Positions 10,391 to 22,256 of a stretch of DNA of 64,000 bases are shown here, piece by piece; positions within the stretch are counted from its first letter, which is position 1, and each line of letters starts with the position of its first letter. The translations under genes and the position numbers were made by a program. Below the pieces are notes generated by a model. It was not told the origin of the DNA and did not search any database. It saw only the letters and a program-made list of their open reading frames with translations. This DNA is from Polytrichum commune. Lineage: Eukaryota; Streptophyta; Polytrichopsida; Polytrichales; Polytrichaceae. The DNA lies in the NCBI GenBank assembly GCA_950295325.1, contig OX485809.1:10292001-10356000 (forward strand), written 5' to 3'.

Positions 10391-11290
10391 AGAATTTCCC
10401 ACTTACTAGACGTTATCATCAGCATCAGCATCTCCAGCAGCTACTGTAATTACTGATTCTTCATCTCACATTCATCAATCAGGGGCTCGATTCCGGCACT
10501 GATAAAGAATTTTTTTCCTGGGAATGATTGGCCAGCTGTCATACGGGTATCAATTAAAGTACCCACTACTAGTGTAGACCATCACTTTAGGATGCAAGCG
10601 TGCAGGTTGTCAAATATTTCAGCTCGCGTGGTTTAGTACGTGCCCCAATTTCTTCTTTGTTGGAAGTTACTTGAATTTTGCAAATGCCCTGTACAAATAT
10701 CAGTTTGACAGCATTGAATTCAAAGCCATGTGCAGAAAAGCTGGCAGCATTGGAATACAAAATCACCACCATTACAGATACAGCTCATATTGGTTCATCT
10801 TGCATTCCATACTCTGCATGATATTCACTCAGATCATGTGTGCGTATTTGACTGTCTCATGTACTGCAAGCCCAAGCTTTCAACTTGGAGTTATAAAATG
10901 GTGTTTCTGTTGTGTAATTTAGAATGTGAAATGCATGGATTTGTTAGGGGGGTTGGTATGTACATTTTGAGAGTGGCAAGACGTTTTATGCGAATACTTC
11001 TAATTTCAAATAGACAGTTTTGTGCAAAAAATATTGTGTAAGTTGTATCTTATCAAGGTTTGAGGTGTGGACTAAATTAGATATGCATCCTTAGTTTCTG
11101 GGTCCACCTGAATGAACGACACACTTATGGTGATGATTGTTTCGCTTACTTTGGAGGAATACACAAATCTCTGGTCATGGTGTATGATATGAATCTCCCA
11201 TAACTCGAGTAAGTACTTGTCGTGACTGTCTGTAAGCCTCGACATGAATCTGCGGGATGTAATAATTTTGAGGTGCAGACATCCGGCTAT

Positions 11291-12600
11291 GTTGGATCCG
11301 TAATTGTTTGGGACGAGATTTGTGGGAAGGCTACCGTAGTGTGGTTGAATCTCTGGAGGTTGCTTCAGTGACACCTGTTGGTGTCCTTCAAGACCCTGAA
11401 ATCACCCGGAACGCCCTAGAAATGCCAAGGTGAATAAGTTGGTCTGTAATTTAGCTAGCGGACCTGAAATCGTGGTGGTAAAAGAAAAAGATCATATCAG
11501 GAAATTATTGTAACAGCCTGGGTTCCATTTCGGCAGGTTAGCACTATCGCTACAGTAGTTGTGTGGATTTAACTACTCTGAACAATATCTGATGTAGTGT
11601 ATCCCCCACAATATTCATTATCGACACACAGATTGTCTGGTTGCAATCACTCGATGGCAACTAGGGATGGAAACATGACATTTGGTGCTACGTACCTGAT
11701 CGCAATACCTTGAGAAATCAGATTTCAATAAATCTCCCGAATATAATAAATGACATGGCAACTGAGGTTAGGGCCTAGGAAATTCCCTCCATCTCCATAT
11801 CTGTAATGCACAAGCTATTAGAATTAGCTATGACAGTACTCACTCAAATATGGATAGATATGCAAGTTATTCACAGACTTTGTTGTTGAAGCCGGCATCA
11901 AACTTTGTCATTACTTTGTTATTACTTTCACTACATGAATAGTCCATCACTCAGTATAAATAACCACATGGATGGTGGCACAAAATGCGGCAGACATTAA
12001 GTCCCCCCATACGAACTATGGGGGGTGTCAGATCCGGGCGGGGGCAGCCTCCTCGGAAATTTCTGAACCCGACCGAAAACTGTTGCCCGCCCCGCCCAAC
12101 TTCGAAAAAAATATTGCTCTTGCATTCTTGAAGGCCGCTTGACTACAAATCCCATATTGAGTGCACTTCACCTTCAAGGTCTAAAATCCAATATATATGT
12201 GCACTTCCCACTAGTAAATAACAATTCATTGGGATATCATTCCGGAAGTGAAACTATCAATGAAGCATGTAATTAACTTGGAGGTCAAATAAAATTACAA
12301 AATCCTCATTAACATTGAGGTTATAATTTTTATGACTTACCATTTGAAATTGTCTTTGTCATTCTAAAGTGAAACCTAAATTTAGTGTGTTGATTTAGTA
12401 TGTATATTTTATAATATTTTAGTAATGCCGTCTACTTTCACAAGTATTCATACACATTCAAACCAATTAAGTGTGATTTAATGTAATTAAGTCTAATTAA
12501 TTATAATATATTAGAATTAAAAAAGGACAAATATATTGTTATATTACACAACAAAGATAAACAATAGGCAATTGGAAACTGCTGCATTGCTAGAACTATT
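11291..12600. other. Intergenic, no gene seen
   Basis: No supported gene. A GC-rich patch at about 12,020-12,105 (GGGCGGGGGCAGCC and CCCGCCCCGCCC) stands out from AT-rich surroundings and may be the edge of the element that carried the Myb-like pseudogene to its right. Confidence 0.4.
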
Positions 12601-13334
12601 TTTTTAAGCCTTGAAGAACATTGGCAAAAAGATTTGCCATCCTCTCTTGTGATGTCCGTGTTTATTTGAACATCTTGAACTCTAACTTCCTATTGTCCTC
12701 ATGTAATTTGATAACGGCTTCCAACTTCAATTCCTCGATTCTACGAGTGGACTCGTAAAAACGATCCAAGGAAGTCGCCATGTCACTGGCCAACTTCCTC
12801 CTCTTCACTGGTTGGCTCTAACTCAGGGCAAATTGGAGGCTCTGGTTCTTGGGGACTCTGAAACCTCTTGTGTTACCTCTTCTTGTTGACTTGGAGGTTG
12901 GTCCTCCACGCCCACATTATGACTATTGTACATACACCAGGCACCCCATTAGCATTAGCCGTACCTAAAAAAACCTTGTCAATCATATTGAACCAAATCC
13001 ACTGTGAACCCGCATTGTCACATGTGACATTATGCAATTTCTTCTCCTTGTGGCAATGCCACTTGAGCTTGTCCCACTTGTCCCGAACTTGAGTCCAAGT
13101 TCGTCGTGCCTCGCTTGGATGATCTTTGACAACCTGCTCCCGAATCCTCTCCCAATATTGTTGCTTGAAGACTATTGTGCCATAACTCTCAATGCGCTCT
13201 TTTACCAACTCTACTAGGTATTTGGTAGCTCCATGGGTCCACTCCCTTGCTAGAAGAGGTGGTGACCCTAAACCCACAATTAATGTGACCATCACTTGAA
13301 GGTCATGGAGTGCCCAAAATTGGAGGTAATGCAA
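12601..13334 (-). pseudogene. Decayed Myb/SANT-like (trihelix) transposon-associated protein
   Basis: The minus-strand frame 13334-12873 contains a tryptophan-spaced three-helix DNA-binding module: REWTHGATKYLVELVKERI, then YWERIREQVVKDHP, then WTQVRDKWDKLKWHCHKEKK. This is the arrangement of plant Myb/SANT-like proteins often carried by PIF/Harbinger or related transposons. The frame stops after NKKR. Further along the same strand a different frame holds the expected helical C-terminus (RFYESTRRIEELKLEAVIKL, then an in-frame stop, then QERMANLFANVLQGL). At least one frameshift and one stop make it a pseudogene unless the gap is an intron. GC-rich sequence at 13,590-13,720 flanks it. Confidence 0.65.
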
Positions 13335-13739
13335 GCACCATGGTCCCCAAAAATCCTAACCCTTCCTCCATGGTACAATTAAGAGAGCCCTAACTTGTAA
13401 GTGAAGCGCCTCACTAAACACTCAATATGTGTTTGTCAATGGGAGAGCAAAAAATGAGAAGTAAGAGTTTAAGGGTAAGCAAGCTCTTCTTAAACTTCAA
13501 AGCAAAGGAGCTAGTCCACTTTAATTAGAAGACGGTTAAGGGAATTCCCGAGGAAATTTCCTGGGATAAGTGACTTGAATTATCAAGGATGATGGAGGCG
13601 GACCTGTCCCTTCCAAACTGGGGCGGACGGTCCGCTCCGCCTCCCACACCCAGCAAAGGGAGGGCCGCCATCCGGAGGCGGATGAAAAACGTCGCCCACC
13701 GCATGGCTAACTGGCCAGTGGGCGTTCATGTGCGCGGTG

Positions 13740-13980
13740 CTAATCCAATGTAAAGTTGAGCCTATTGGTCCTACCCTACTCTAGAATACTCTTGGTGTAG
13801 GGTGGGGTTTACTGCCTACCTTGCAGTTGGTAGGCTCTTGGCTTCCTACCTACCTAGCTAGTTTCTTTCCCATCAAGTAGACAAAAGATTTCACAGCAAG
13901 AATTGAACCGCCAACCACTCCATTCGGAAATGGGTACCTCTCCACTATCACCCAATAGTTTAGGGTCATCTTGAACCTAG
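13740..13980 (-). mobile_element. tRNA-derived SINE candidate
   Basis: On the minus strand a box A-like GATAGTGGAGAGG (about 13,936-13,948) is followed by a perfect box B-like GGTTCAATTC (complement at 13,900-13,909). The spacing is typical of tRNA-derived SINEs. The rest of the unit runs toward lower coordinates. The cloverleaf does not close, so it is not called as a tRNA. Confidence 0.45.
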
Positions 13981-15132
13981 TGCAACCTAACATTATTGAT
14001 GTAAAACCAGGGTAAATCATTGTTGTTTTACTACTAATGCCCCCTTCCCACCTAACTCTAGCTAAGACTAAAAGTTGGTTCTAAAAACATGGCCTTCACA
14101 TCATCGACACTATCTAATGCCGAGCCTAGTTGGCAAATGATGTGGCATGGCTTAAAAGTGGAGGTTTTAAGCCTCAAGCACCGACCGTGCCATCGGTACC
14201 TAGACATGAGGCAAGAATGTAGGACCTTTAAAAGTATCACCTCTTGCCCTTGTGATTGGTTGTTTTTTAGTCTTAGCTATGAGAGCACAAGGAACTCCAT
14301 TATGAAAAACTGATGACAAGATAGATGAGTAGTAAGGCATTTGGGGATGGGACAAAAACTACCCAACATTCATTGCTTGATAAATTAAACAATGAACATG
14401 TGTGAAAACCACTTAACTAACACCTACTTGACAATCTCTGGAGCAAGTTCTTATTGGTGCATTGGAAACAATCAAGCCACAAAACTAAAAAGTTTGTTTG
14501 GCAACCTTTTTGAAATACAACGTGGTGATTGGACGAAATCTCACAAACTTATCAGTGGTTAAAGGGTTTACGCACTTTGGAATATGCAAGTCTATACGAC
14601 ACGTATTTAACAAATGATATTAATTATTATAAATAAACTTGAAAGTAATTTGGACAATTACATTGGGATTACATATCACAAATATTGTTTAAAAAAACAT
14701 GATTAAATATGAAAATGTTTGAACCGCGTAAAGAAACATATCAGAAAAGCCCAAAACGGATGTCTTGGGCATCTAAGGGTTAAGGGTGACTTGATACTCG
14801 AGCTTTGATGGTCCTTAACCCGTGGCATATAGATGATGTGATTGATCAAGAAGTTGGAGGCGGTTCAAGTTCACTTAACACTAGAATTTGAAGGCTTACA
14901 TGACGTTTTACATGGCAACAAGTGGATAATGCTTTATGGTCAGGCTCATCAAAAAGAGGCAGGTCTAATGCAACTTTAGGGACTGGGGCCTTTAATTGAA
15001 TTTCCATTCGATCTTATCAATAGTATATTGCCATGGTGGTGGTCCGAACCCGAATGTATGTTGCCGTCCCTTGACATGGTCCACTTTCATTTTTTCACTG
15101 AGCTTGAGAGCCCATGAATTGCAAAATTGGGT
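13981..15132. other. Intergenic, no gene seen
   Basis: Open frames are short and unrelated to known families. No element boundaries were recognised. Confidence 0.4.
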
Positions 15133-15140
15133 GTCTATTT

Positions 15141-15565
15141 CACCAGGAGGTCACTCCATTGTCAAGTTGAACACCACGTGCGGACAAAATTTGCTACCCC
15201 TATATTACATGCCACAAATAATTTAAAAACTTATGATATTTTTTCTACATATACATAACCATTGATAGTATCTTTTGTATTTTGTTTTTGAAATTTTTAG
15301 TCATCTTCATTTTTGTAGTAATGTTTTTAGTTCAATTATGCATCATTCTAGTTAGAAACCATATGTATTATAATAAAAAACAAATCATCAAATTTAGTTA
15401 CCATTTTCTTTACTATGTGATAGGTGCCATGTATATCTACTCATGAAGAAAGATTGATAAAAGTTTGACCCATTTTGGTGATGCTTTATGTAAAAAGTAG
15501 GATTTTTTACATGTAAAGTGTTCGCACGTGGTTGTTCAACTTTACAATGGAGTGACCCCCCCGTG
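15141..15565. mobile_element. hAT-like MITE with 8-bp target-site duplication (copy 1)
   Basis: The element is flanked by the direct repeat GTCTATTT (15133-15140 and 15566-15573). Its ends are inverted repeats of about 40 bp: the left starts CACCAGGAGGTCACTCCATT and continues GTCAAGTTGAACACCACGTG; the right end is the complement with a few changes. The interior is AT-rich and non-coding. An 8-bp duplication is the hallmark of hAT transposition. A second copy in the opposite orientation lies at 16728-17135. Confidence 0.85.
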
Positions 15566-15573
15566 GTCTATTT

Positions 15574-16345
15574 CCCATAATACAACCTTTGGATGATTTT
15601 CAAGGGCCCCAAGATTTTCATGGTCATGGCACTTGGTCTATGTACAAAGTTGTCTATATGATGCCTAACGCGATACCCATTAGATCATAAAACATTATCC
15701 ACTTGTTGACATGTATGACATCATGTAGATTACTCAGTCATGTGAATTTCGTTGTTCCCTTAAGCCTTCAAGGTCTAGTGTATAGTGTACTTTGGACCAT
15801 CCCTAATTTCCCATTCAATCGCGTAACTTATAAATCACAAGTCAAGTGCCCTCAAGCTCTAATGTACAGTGGCCCTTAGGCAAAGGACCTTAAGATGAGC
15901 TCTGGTTGTTGTTGGAATTTGGAGGGGCCTGACCAACACTACTACACCAATTATCTCGTACTAGTACATGTTACTATTCGGAGTTACGCAATGCTATAAC
16001 TATGTAACGAGAATGTAATAGTTTACCAAGAAAAATCATACATGTTATTTTAATGATTAAACAACTTATTGAACTTTTGTTAGTAAAAATTGAGCTCTTG
16101 AGTAAAGACGTTATTGCATTGCGTAACTCCCAATAGTAACACTTGCTAATTGGGATAATCAATGTAGAAATCATGGTCCTAGAAAACACTTCCCATTTGA
16201 CATGGGTGGTCATTGCAACATGACCCCATTGATCACGTGTGTCAAGTCCAATGTACAATTGTCTTAGATTGGACTCGACACATGTAAATGGGGTCATGTG
16301 TCCAAACGAGAAGTGTATCCTATGCCCGACAATCCTAGTACACTA
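15574..16345. other. Intergenic between MITEs; contains an imperfect inverted repeat
   Basis: No gene. At about 16,214-16,305 the sequence ACATGACCCCATT is repeated in inverted form (AATGGGGTCATGTG) around TCAAGTCCAAT/ATTGGACTCGA, giving an interrupted hairpin. Confidence 0.45.
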
Positions 16346-16605
16346 AATATTGTAAGTCCTAAGTCCCAAGTATGACATGGATGCCCACATGACAACACTT
16401 TTTGGAGGTGAGACTTGGGACTTGTGTTGAGAGTTGGGTCGAGGAAAAAGCTAGACCCGACTCTCAACACAAGTCCCATGAATATTTTTTGCTTAAAACA
16501 ATCAAGATCTGCTTTCAATGATAATTACCCATGGTTTAACTCGTTTCTCGAGCCTCAAAAGTTGGGACTTTGCCTCCATGTTGGGACTTGGGACTTGGGA
16601 CCCCA
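16346..16605. mobile_element. MITE-like element with central hairpin
   Basis: Imperfect inverted ends (AAGTCCCAAGT..ACATGGA on the left and its complement on the right) surround a strong hairpin. At 16,428-16,488, GGGACTTGTGTTGAGAGT pairs with ACTCTCAACACAAGTCCC across a short loop. The left part (GACATGG..GCC.ACATG followed by CACTTTTTGGAG) matches the interior of the Tourist-like element at 26.6 kb, so they may belong to one family. No target duplication was found. Confidence 0.5.
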
Positions 16606-16727
16606 CGTGAACCGGTGTTGAGCATAGTCAAAACAAGCAGCATGAAAGCATTGGAATCCACTTTGTCCAAAGGCTAGTTTCTCCATTTAGTTGAGGTGGT
16701 GGATTCTACTTCAAATCTAGAACCTAA

Positions 16728-17135
16728 CACGGGTAGATCACTCCATTGTCAAGTTGAACACCACGTGCGACCAAAAAAAATCTTCTTTTGGTAAGTTGCA
16801 CCACCAAAATGGGTCAAAATTTTATCAATTTTTTTTCATGAGTAGATATACACAATACCTATGACATAGTTAAAAGTGGTAACTAAATTTGATGATTTGT
16901 TTTTTTCATAAAACATACCGTTTCTAACTAGAATGACACATAATTGAACTAAAACAATTACTAAAAAATAAAGATGACTAAAAATTTCAAAAATATATAC
17001 AAAAGATACTATCAATGGTTATGTATATGTAGAAAAAATATCATAAATTTTAAAATTATATATGGCATGTAATATAGGGGTAGCAAACTTTGTCCGCACG
17101 TGGTGTCAACTTGACAATGAAGTGACCTCCCCGTG
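16728..17135. mobile_element. hAT-like MITE with 8-bp target-site duplication (copy 2, inverted)
   Basis: Flanked by GAACCTAA at 16720-16727 and 17136-17143. The right terminus, read inward, is CACGGGGAGGTCACTTCATT and both ends carry the CCACGTGCG motif. The interior aligns with the reverse complement of the copy at 15141-15565, including the ATATACATAACCATTGATAG region. The two independent 8-bp duplications confirm the element boundaries. Confidence 0.85.
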
Positions 17136-17147
17136 GAACCTAAAAGT

Positions 17148-18043
17148 GATTAAAACAATCTCTATATCCAGTTTTTTCAAACACATGTCTTTTTGGTGTA
17201 AGTTCTTAGATCCACACCTAACTACACATCACAATTATGAATGTTTGATTAGAGCAAACAACCGAACCACTAGACATGTCTACCTTAAAACGACTGGTTG
17301 GAAGTGAGCGGAGAGGAGCGTGAACTCTCCAACTATTGGGACCTCTTTGGGCTCAACCTTGAGGTGGACCAACTATAAGGGGAGGTGGGGGCAACATTGT
17401 CGAATCATAACCCCTTTGATGATTCGCGGATTTAAAATCTATAGGTTCGCTCACATAGGATGATTGGGGTATTATGATATTGGAATCAATTTCTTTTATT
17501 TCGGACTTTAGCACATTCAAGTTGTAGAATCAACAAATCAAAGACATGGAAACAAACATGTACTATGCTAAGGTTCCATTTTGCATTTAAGACCGGTGGC
17601 ACTTTGAGCATGCGTGGACCAATTCTTATGCCACTTAGAATGGTTTTAGCATAGAGACACACGTCTAGAATTATATACAAATAAATCACCTATGACTTCA
17701 ACTTTGAAAATCTACAAGATACTCAACTCGACTCCCAAAAAAAGGAAGCTCACACACTCCTTGTTTACTTAAAATTTCATCACCATTTGAAATTATGAAG
17801 ACGGAACTTAAATTGCACAAAGTGTCCACAATATGCGGACTTACCTATTTTTGGGATCTAGGACACATTGCCGACACACAAAGGTGTGCTTTGTTGAGGG
17901 AGTATATGAAGTTAGGTGAGCTTTTTGACATTTGGTCAACTCAAAATTTAATACTTTCATTATTTTTATTTTTATTCCATTTTATTTTTTTGAGATAGAA
18001 GGCCAATACTTTCATTACCTATACAGCTTCAAGTGTATATCCA
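17148..18043. repeat. Intergenic with a dispersed repeat fragment
   Basis: About 17,148-17,290 holds a motif (TTAGATCCACACCTAAC with flanking ACATGT..TTTTT) that recurs with variation near 23,540-23,680, 27,770-27,910 and 62,480-62,600, so it is a low-copy dispersed repeat. No gene is supported in the remainder. Confidence 0.45.
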
Positions 18044-18260
18044 GGGAGAACCGGTGGTGAGTTATAGATGAACCGGTTGAGATTGAGAAATAACTGGTTG
18101 AAGTTGGAGACTTCAGGAGAATTACCGATCGTTTTAGAGGAATCTATGCAAGAATATACCTCCAATGAATGAAAGCAAGACCGGAAGATGTCCACATGTA
18201 ACCGGCTGGATTTAGAATCACATGGATCTTGACCGACTATATATGCATAAAAATTTCCCC
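18044..18260 (+). mobile_element. CCGGTT-rich MITE, copy 2
   Basis: Starts GGGAGAACCGG and ends AAATTTCCCC. Contains GATGAACCGGTTGAGATTGA and TAACTGGTTGAAGTT as in the other three copies. About 217 bp, non-coding. Confidence 0.6.
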
Positions 18261-18894
18261 GGCACTGTTTCAAGTCGAAGACAAAGTTGGGCACATATTT
18301 AATGTTCATCTTATACCGTAGCTCTCTAGCAGCTCGGGCACCTTTTCGCCTAATAATGAATTAAAGTGTGAAAGTAAGTTAGGCAGCCCAAAGAACAATA
18401 TTCTAAAATCGGTAGATTACAAAAGTAATCTAAAATAAGGTAGACATTCATCCAAGTCGTTTATGTAATTCATGGATGTTTTTCCTAATTTCATCTATGG
18501 CAACTACGATTAACCTAAACACTTCCCTTAACCAAACCAACATTCCTTACCCTAAAGTTGTCTCTTACTTGTACGTCACTTGTTGAAGTTATTTAATGCT
18601 ACTTTGTTGGATTCTAGTGAATGTCACCTTGTTTCATTATGATTTTAGACACTCTTTATATGTTATTTCTTATTTTATAAGACACTCAACAAAATTAATT
18701 TCCCAAAAATTTAGACACCTTCAAAATTGATTATTTTCTGCCCAAGCTGCTAGAGAGTTACGGTACCATATTAAAGGCAATATCAAATTCCGTGCCGTGA
18801 CTGTTTTGAATGCATTTTGGGATGATCTCGGCCTCACTTACCTCCAAGGCCTTGGCAGGAATCACGAAGTTGTGGCCCAATGCCATGGCCAATT
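18261..18894. other. Intergenic, no gene seen
   Basis: AT-rich; no gene or defined element. A short phrase near 18,306-18,330 (CTCTCTAGCAGCTCGGGC) recurs inverted near 18,737-18,760 (CCAAGCTGCTAGAGAG), hinting at the outer ends of another decayed element. Confidence 0.35.
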
Positions 18895-19285
18895 GAATCT
18901 ATGCAATGTTTTTTCAAAGATGGAGTCGAGAAGACAATGAGGAGTGCAAGTTGTTTTTGTAATTTATTCCATGTAAACGATTAGTTATATTTTTCCCAAA
19001 GAGGCAAGTGAGTCAAACCCCCTACTTGTGCAATAGAGATCTGCCTAATATGAGCATTGAAATATCCTACTATGCAGACAAACGCACACGAAACAATTAA
19101 TAACTCAACGGCATTTAAAAGCGATCCCAAGTGGTGTGAATGTGGCCTATCCGGTCAACTGTTGCACCCTAGATGGGCCACCACTTTTATAGTTAGCCGT
19201 TTTGGGTCCACACAAGAATCATTCTACTCCTAGTCTAGTGCACTGAGAGTGGCCATTCACCTGTTTTTTTCTCGTTTTTCTACCT
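18895..19285 (+). repeat. Dispersed repeat, second copy of 4.86-5.25 kb
   Basis: Aligns with 4,855-5,250 in the same orientation (GCAAGTTGTTTTTGTAATTT, CCAAAGAGGCAAGTGAGT, ACTCCTAGTCTAGTGCAC). No coding potential. Confidence 0.6.
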
Positions 19286-20149
19286 TATCGGCTGACAAAT
19301 GCAAACATAACGTAATCATATAATAAGTTAGGTGCACCTATTTGCTATGTGACCTATTGTGGACATCTAAAGCTAAGGGGGTATTGGAGGCTAGGGCTAG
19401 ACACTCGCCTCTTTGAGCTAGGTACCACCAATACTACTCAAGTTTAAAATACAATCAAATATGTCATGACATCTAGTTAGTTGTTGTAAGACAATTTGAC
19501 CATGGAATTAACATCAGACCGTGAACTAGTCTAAAGAAACTCACTCAAGATGGATTAATCACAAATCTACATGGGTCTTGTTTTTACTATGGTGATACTC
19601 CTTGTACCATGGTAATAGTGGGGGTTGATTCAAAAGAGGTGGATGCCTTGCCAATATTGGACACAAAGCATAATGCTACATGGTATCAAAAACCTGAAAA
19701 TCAAGTGGGAGCATAACATGGTTTATGAGCGCACATGACAAATTTGCCATGCAACACACTGTATTGGAGAAATTTGAGTGGAGGCTTCAACATAGGTAAG
19801 GCCATGGGAATTGTTTATTGTACATCGTAATGGGGTATCGTAAAGTAGTATAAGAAAGTATGACATGTCGCTTGTGGTCTCATATCCTCATAATTATGAA
19901 GTTTATATATAATTATATATAAAAGTAAATAAATAAAACCTCTATTGCATGCAATACATGGGCCATGATTTGGATGGGTAACAGAAACAAATGCCTTTAC
20001 ATTAGTCACAATTTATTTTGGAATACTTTGGTTTAAGAAATAAGGAAGAGATCGAGACATGATTCAAATATGATGAGTTGCAAGTTAAAATTCATTTTAA
20101 AAGGCTCATCCAAGAAGTTAGTAGGCACAACAAACGAAGTGCTTTATGA
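19286..20149. other. Intergenic, no gene seen
   Basis: No gene supported. TGGTATCAAAAACC near 19,681 resembles a tRNA-Met primer-binding site only partially and no LTRs were found. Confidence 0.35.
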
Positions 20150-20273
20150 TTAGTTTCCATGCAGGCCACTCGCCCACCAAATTCTAGTGGAGATGTAGAT
20201 ACCACCAGATGGAATCTACATTTCCATCAGAATCTGATGGGCAAAGCAGCCCACATGGAAACTAACCCTAAGT
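20150..20273. mobile_element. Short MITE candidate
   Basis: TAGTTTCCATGCAGGCC on the left and its complement CCACATGGAAACTA on the right enclose about 100 bp with an internal hairpin (GATGTAGATACC / GGAATCTACATTTCC). The left part also matches the element at 42.3 kb (ACTCGCCCACCA..ATTCTAGTG). Confidence 0.45.
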
Positions 20274-20962
20274 ACCCATTCACTAAAGCATCGGAAATAG
20301 ATGCAACATGTGATTGCCTTATTGGACATAAGTTGTTACCCTTATCTTAAGGCAAAGATGACACCAAGGTGTTAGCTTCCCATTGGTGCCGGTCCAATGC
20401 TTTGGTATGAAGTTGGTCAAGTAGCGCAAAGACATCACATGCACCGTCACAAGTCATCTGCAATCACATGTAACTTATAGCTATGTGATTGCGGCTAAAG
20501 CAAAACACTTGAGGTATGTGTGCTTATGGTGGGCACTTCCAACTCCGTATACATGTATGGTTGTTGGATCAACAAGTGGCAAGACTACCTAGTTCCGATA
20601 GCATTAGTTAGTGAGGAAGAATGTTACTAAAAAAAAGTTTAGAATTCCATGCTCGTGAGATACCAATTGGTCAAAGTGTTGATTGTATTGATCATAAGGT
20701 GGTCTTGTAGGGGGGTTCATTTCAAGGTTTACTTGTGCTTAAAATGATAAATTTATGTACATACGCAAGTGCTACATGGTGTTTGCACATAAGGTAGATG
20801 GTGCTTAAACCAACCATAGTCTAAGCTATTGCACATACATATGGCTATGTCGTTGATTATATCTATCTATCTATCTATATGACCCTTTGGGCTAAACACA
20901 AGTGTCAAGGTAAAAATTGCCTCAATTGAGTATTTTATGAACATTTGGAGTCAAAACTACTA

Positions 20963-21259
20963 CACTAAATATGATATTTAGTGTTTGATTAGATTTAGTG
21001 TTTTACCACCCTACTATGCTCAACACTAATTTTCAATTCTTTGATAATTAGTGTTAGACATAAATGCGCCGCCGCCGCCTTCCTTGTTGCCACCTCTTTC
21101 CTACTAAACACTAAATTCGTGCATGTAATTTTCACATATTATCATAGATGATATTTAGTGTTTGAGTTTACATTTAATGTTACTTACTTTCATAGGGTTA
21201 GTGATATTTAGTGTAGTGTTCGTATTTAGTGTATCTAACACTAAATATCATATTTAGTG
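20963..21259. mobile_element. MITE with CACTAAA/TTTAGTG ends (copy B)
   Basis: Ends are CACTAAATATGATATTTAGT and its complement ACTAAATATCATATTTAGTG, flanked by TA on both sides (20961-20962 and 21260-21261). TTTAGTG/CACTAAA motifs recur inside. No coding capacity. A TA target fits a Tc1/mariner-like origin, while the CACTA..TAGTG tips would fit CACTA; no 3-bp duplication is present. Confidence 0.7.
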
Positions 21260-22256
21260 TAGCTTCCTTAAACCAATCCCTAGGCCCCGTGTACGATGAC
21301 CTTACATATGATGAGGTTCCCAACCTTCATTGCCTATAACCAACACAAGGTTGTCTAGAATCAACACAACACAACACAACACAGTTGGGTACTATACCCA
21401 AGCTAGATCAAAGCCCAACTAGTTACAGTGCACAAAGCCACATGGCCACCTCCATGACCCCACCCAGTTTGTTTGCAAGATTGTCACCTTGCATCCCGGG
21501 TACCAACCCCCTTTGTGCTTTGTGGGCCTACCTCCTTGACTTTGTGAATACAATGACTAGAAACCCCCCCCCCCTTGGTGTATAGAATGGCTAGAATAGA
21601 CATTCACAAGCCACCCTAAAGCCACCTTGAACCAACCCAAGATAGAGTGGAGCCCATTACTCACCCTACAAGGTGGCGCCGCTAATGACACGTAAAACCG
21701 TCACTTTGTGGGCCTAGACACTCCTACACCATGGGGAACGGTAAAAGGTAGTAAAGTGTTGGTGATTGGGAGGCGTTTATAGGTGTTGGTTTTGGGTGGG
21801 GTGTTGATTTTAGCACCCTCTACCTTATACTATTTAATTTACCTAGTCATGTACCATCTAAGAATAATAAAGTATGCAAGCAAGTTTTGAACAAAAAGTT
21901 TTTACCTATGTACCCACTTCTTGTAGGATATGAAAACACACAATTAGTGTAAGATGATTAGCAAATCCTAGATGTGCACGTAGCCATTTTTCTCATACTT
22001 TTTAGAGCTTACATGAAGACTCCTATCCATGTGGAGGAGATTCATGTGGCATTTCTATTAAGTAGTACGCACCACCCAAAAAATATTTCTAAAACAAAAC
22101 ACCACCAAAAAACACATCGTCTTTGCATACACGCTACACGGTTTATTTAAAAAAAGCTCAATCATTTGCACATGCAACTTCTTCATAAAACCTCCTCGAT
22201 TTGACTCTCCCTAAGGCCTCTTACATGTACATGCAAAGGCATTACATCGTTTGCAA
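21260..22256. other. Intergenic, no gene seen
   Basis: Includes an (ACAAC)n tract near 21,363-21,382 and a cytosine run near 21,564-21,575. No gene supported. Confidence 0.4.

Larger units (their letters stand above)
9120..11290 (+). repeat. Tandem duplication, copy 2
   Basis: The homologue of 5,490-8,240 in the same orientation, with landmarks in the same order. It is shorter because of indels in the upstream region and loss of two 51-bp units in the gene. Homology downstream of the gene fades after about 11,290. Confidence 0.85.

Noticed and set aside
19660-19810. Copia-type LTR retrotransposon start (TGGTATCAAAAACC as primer-binding site)
   Set aside because: Only a partial match to the tRNA-Met site, no LTR pair and no gag-like frame downstream.
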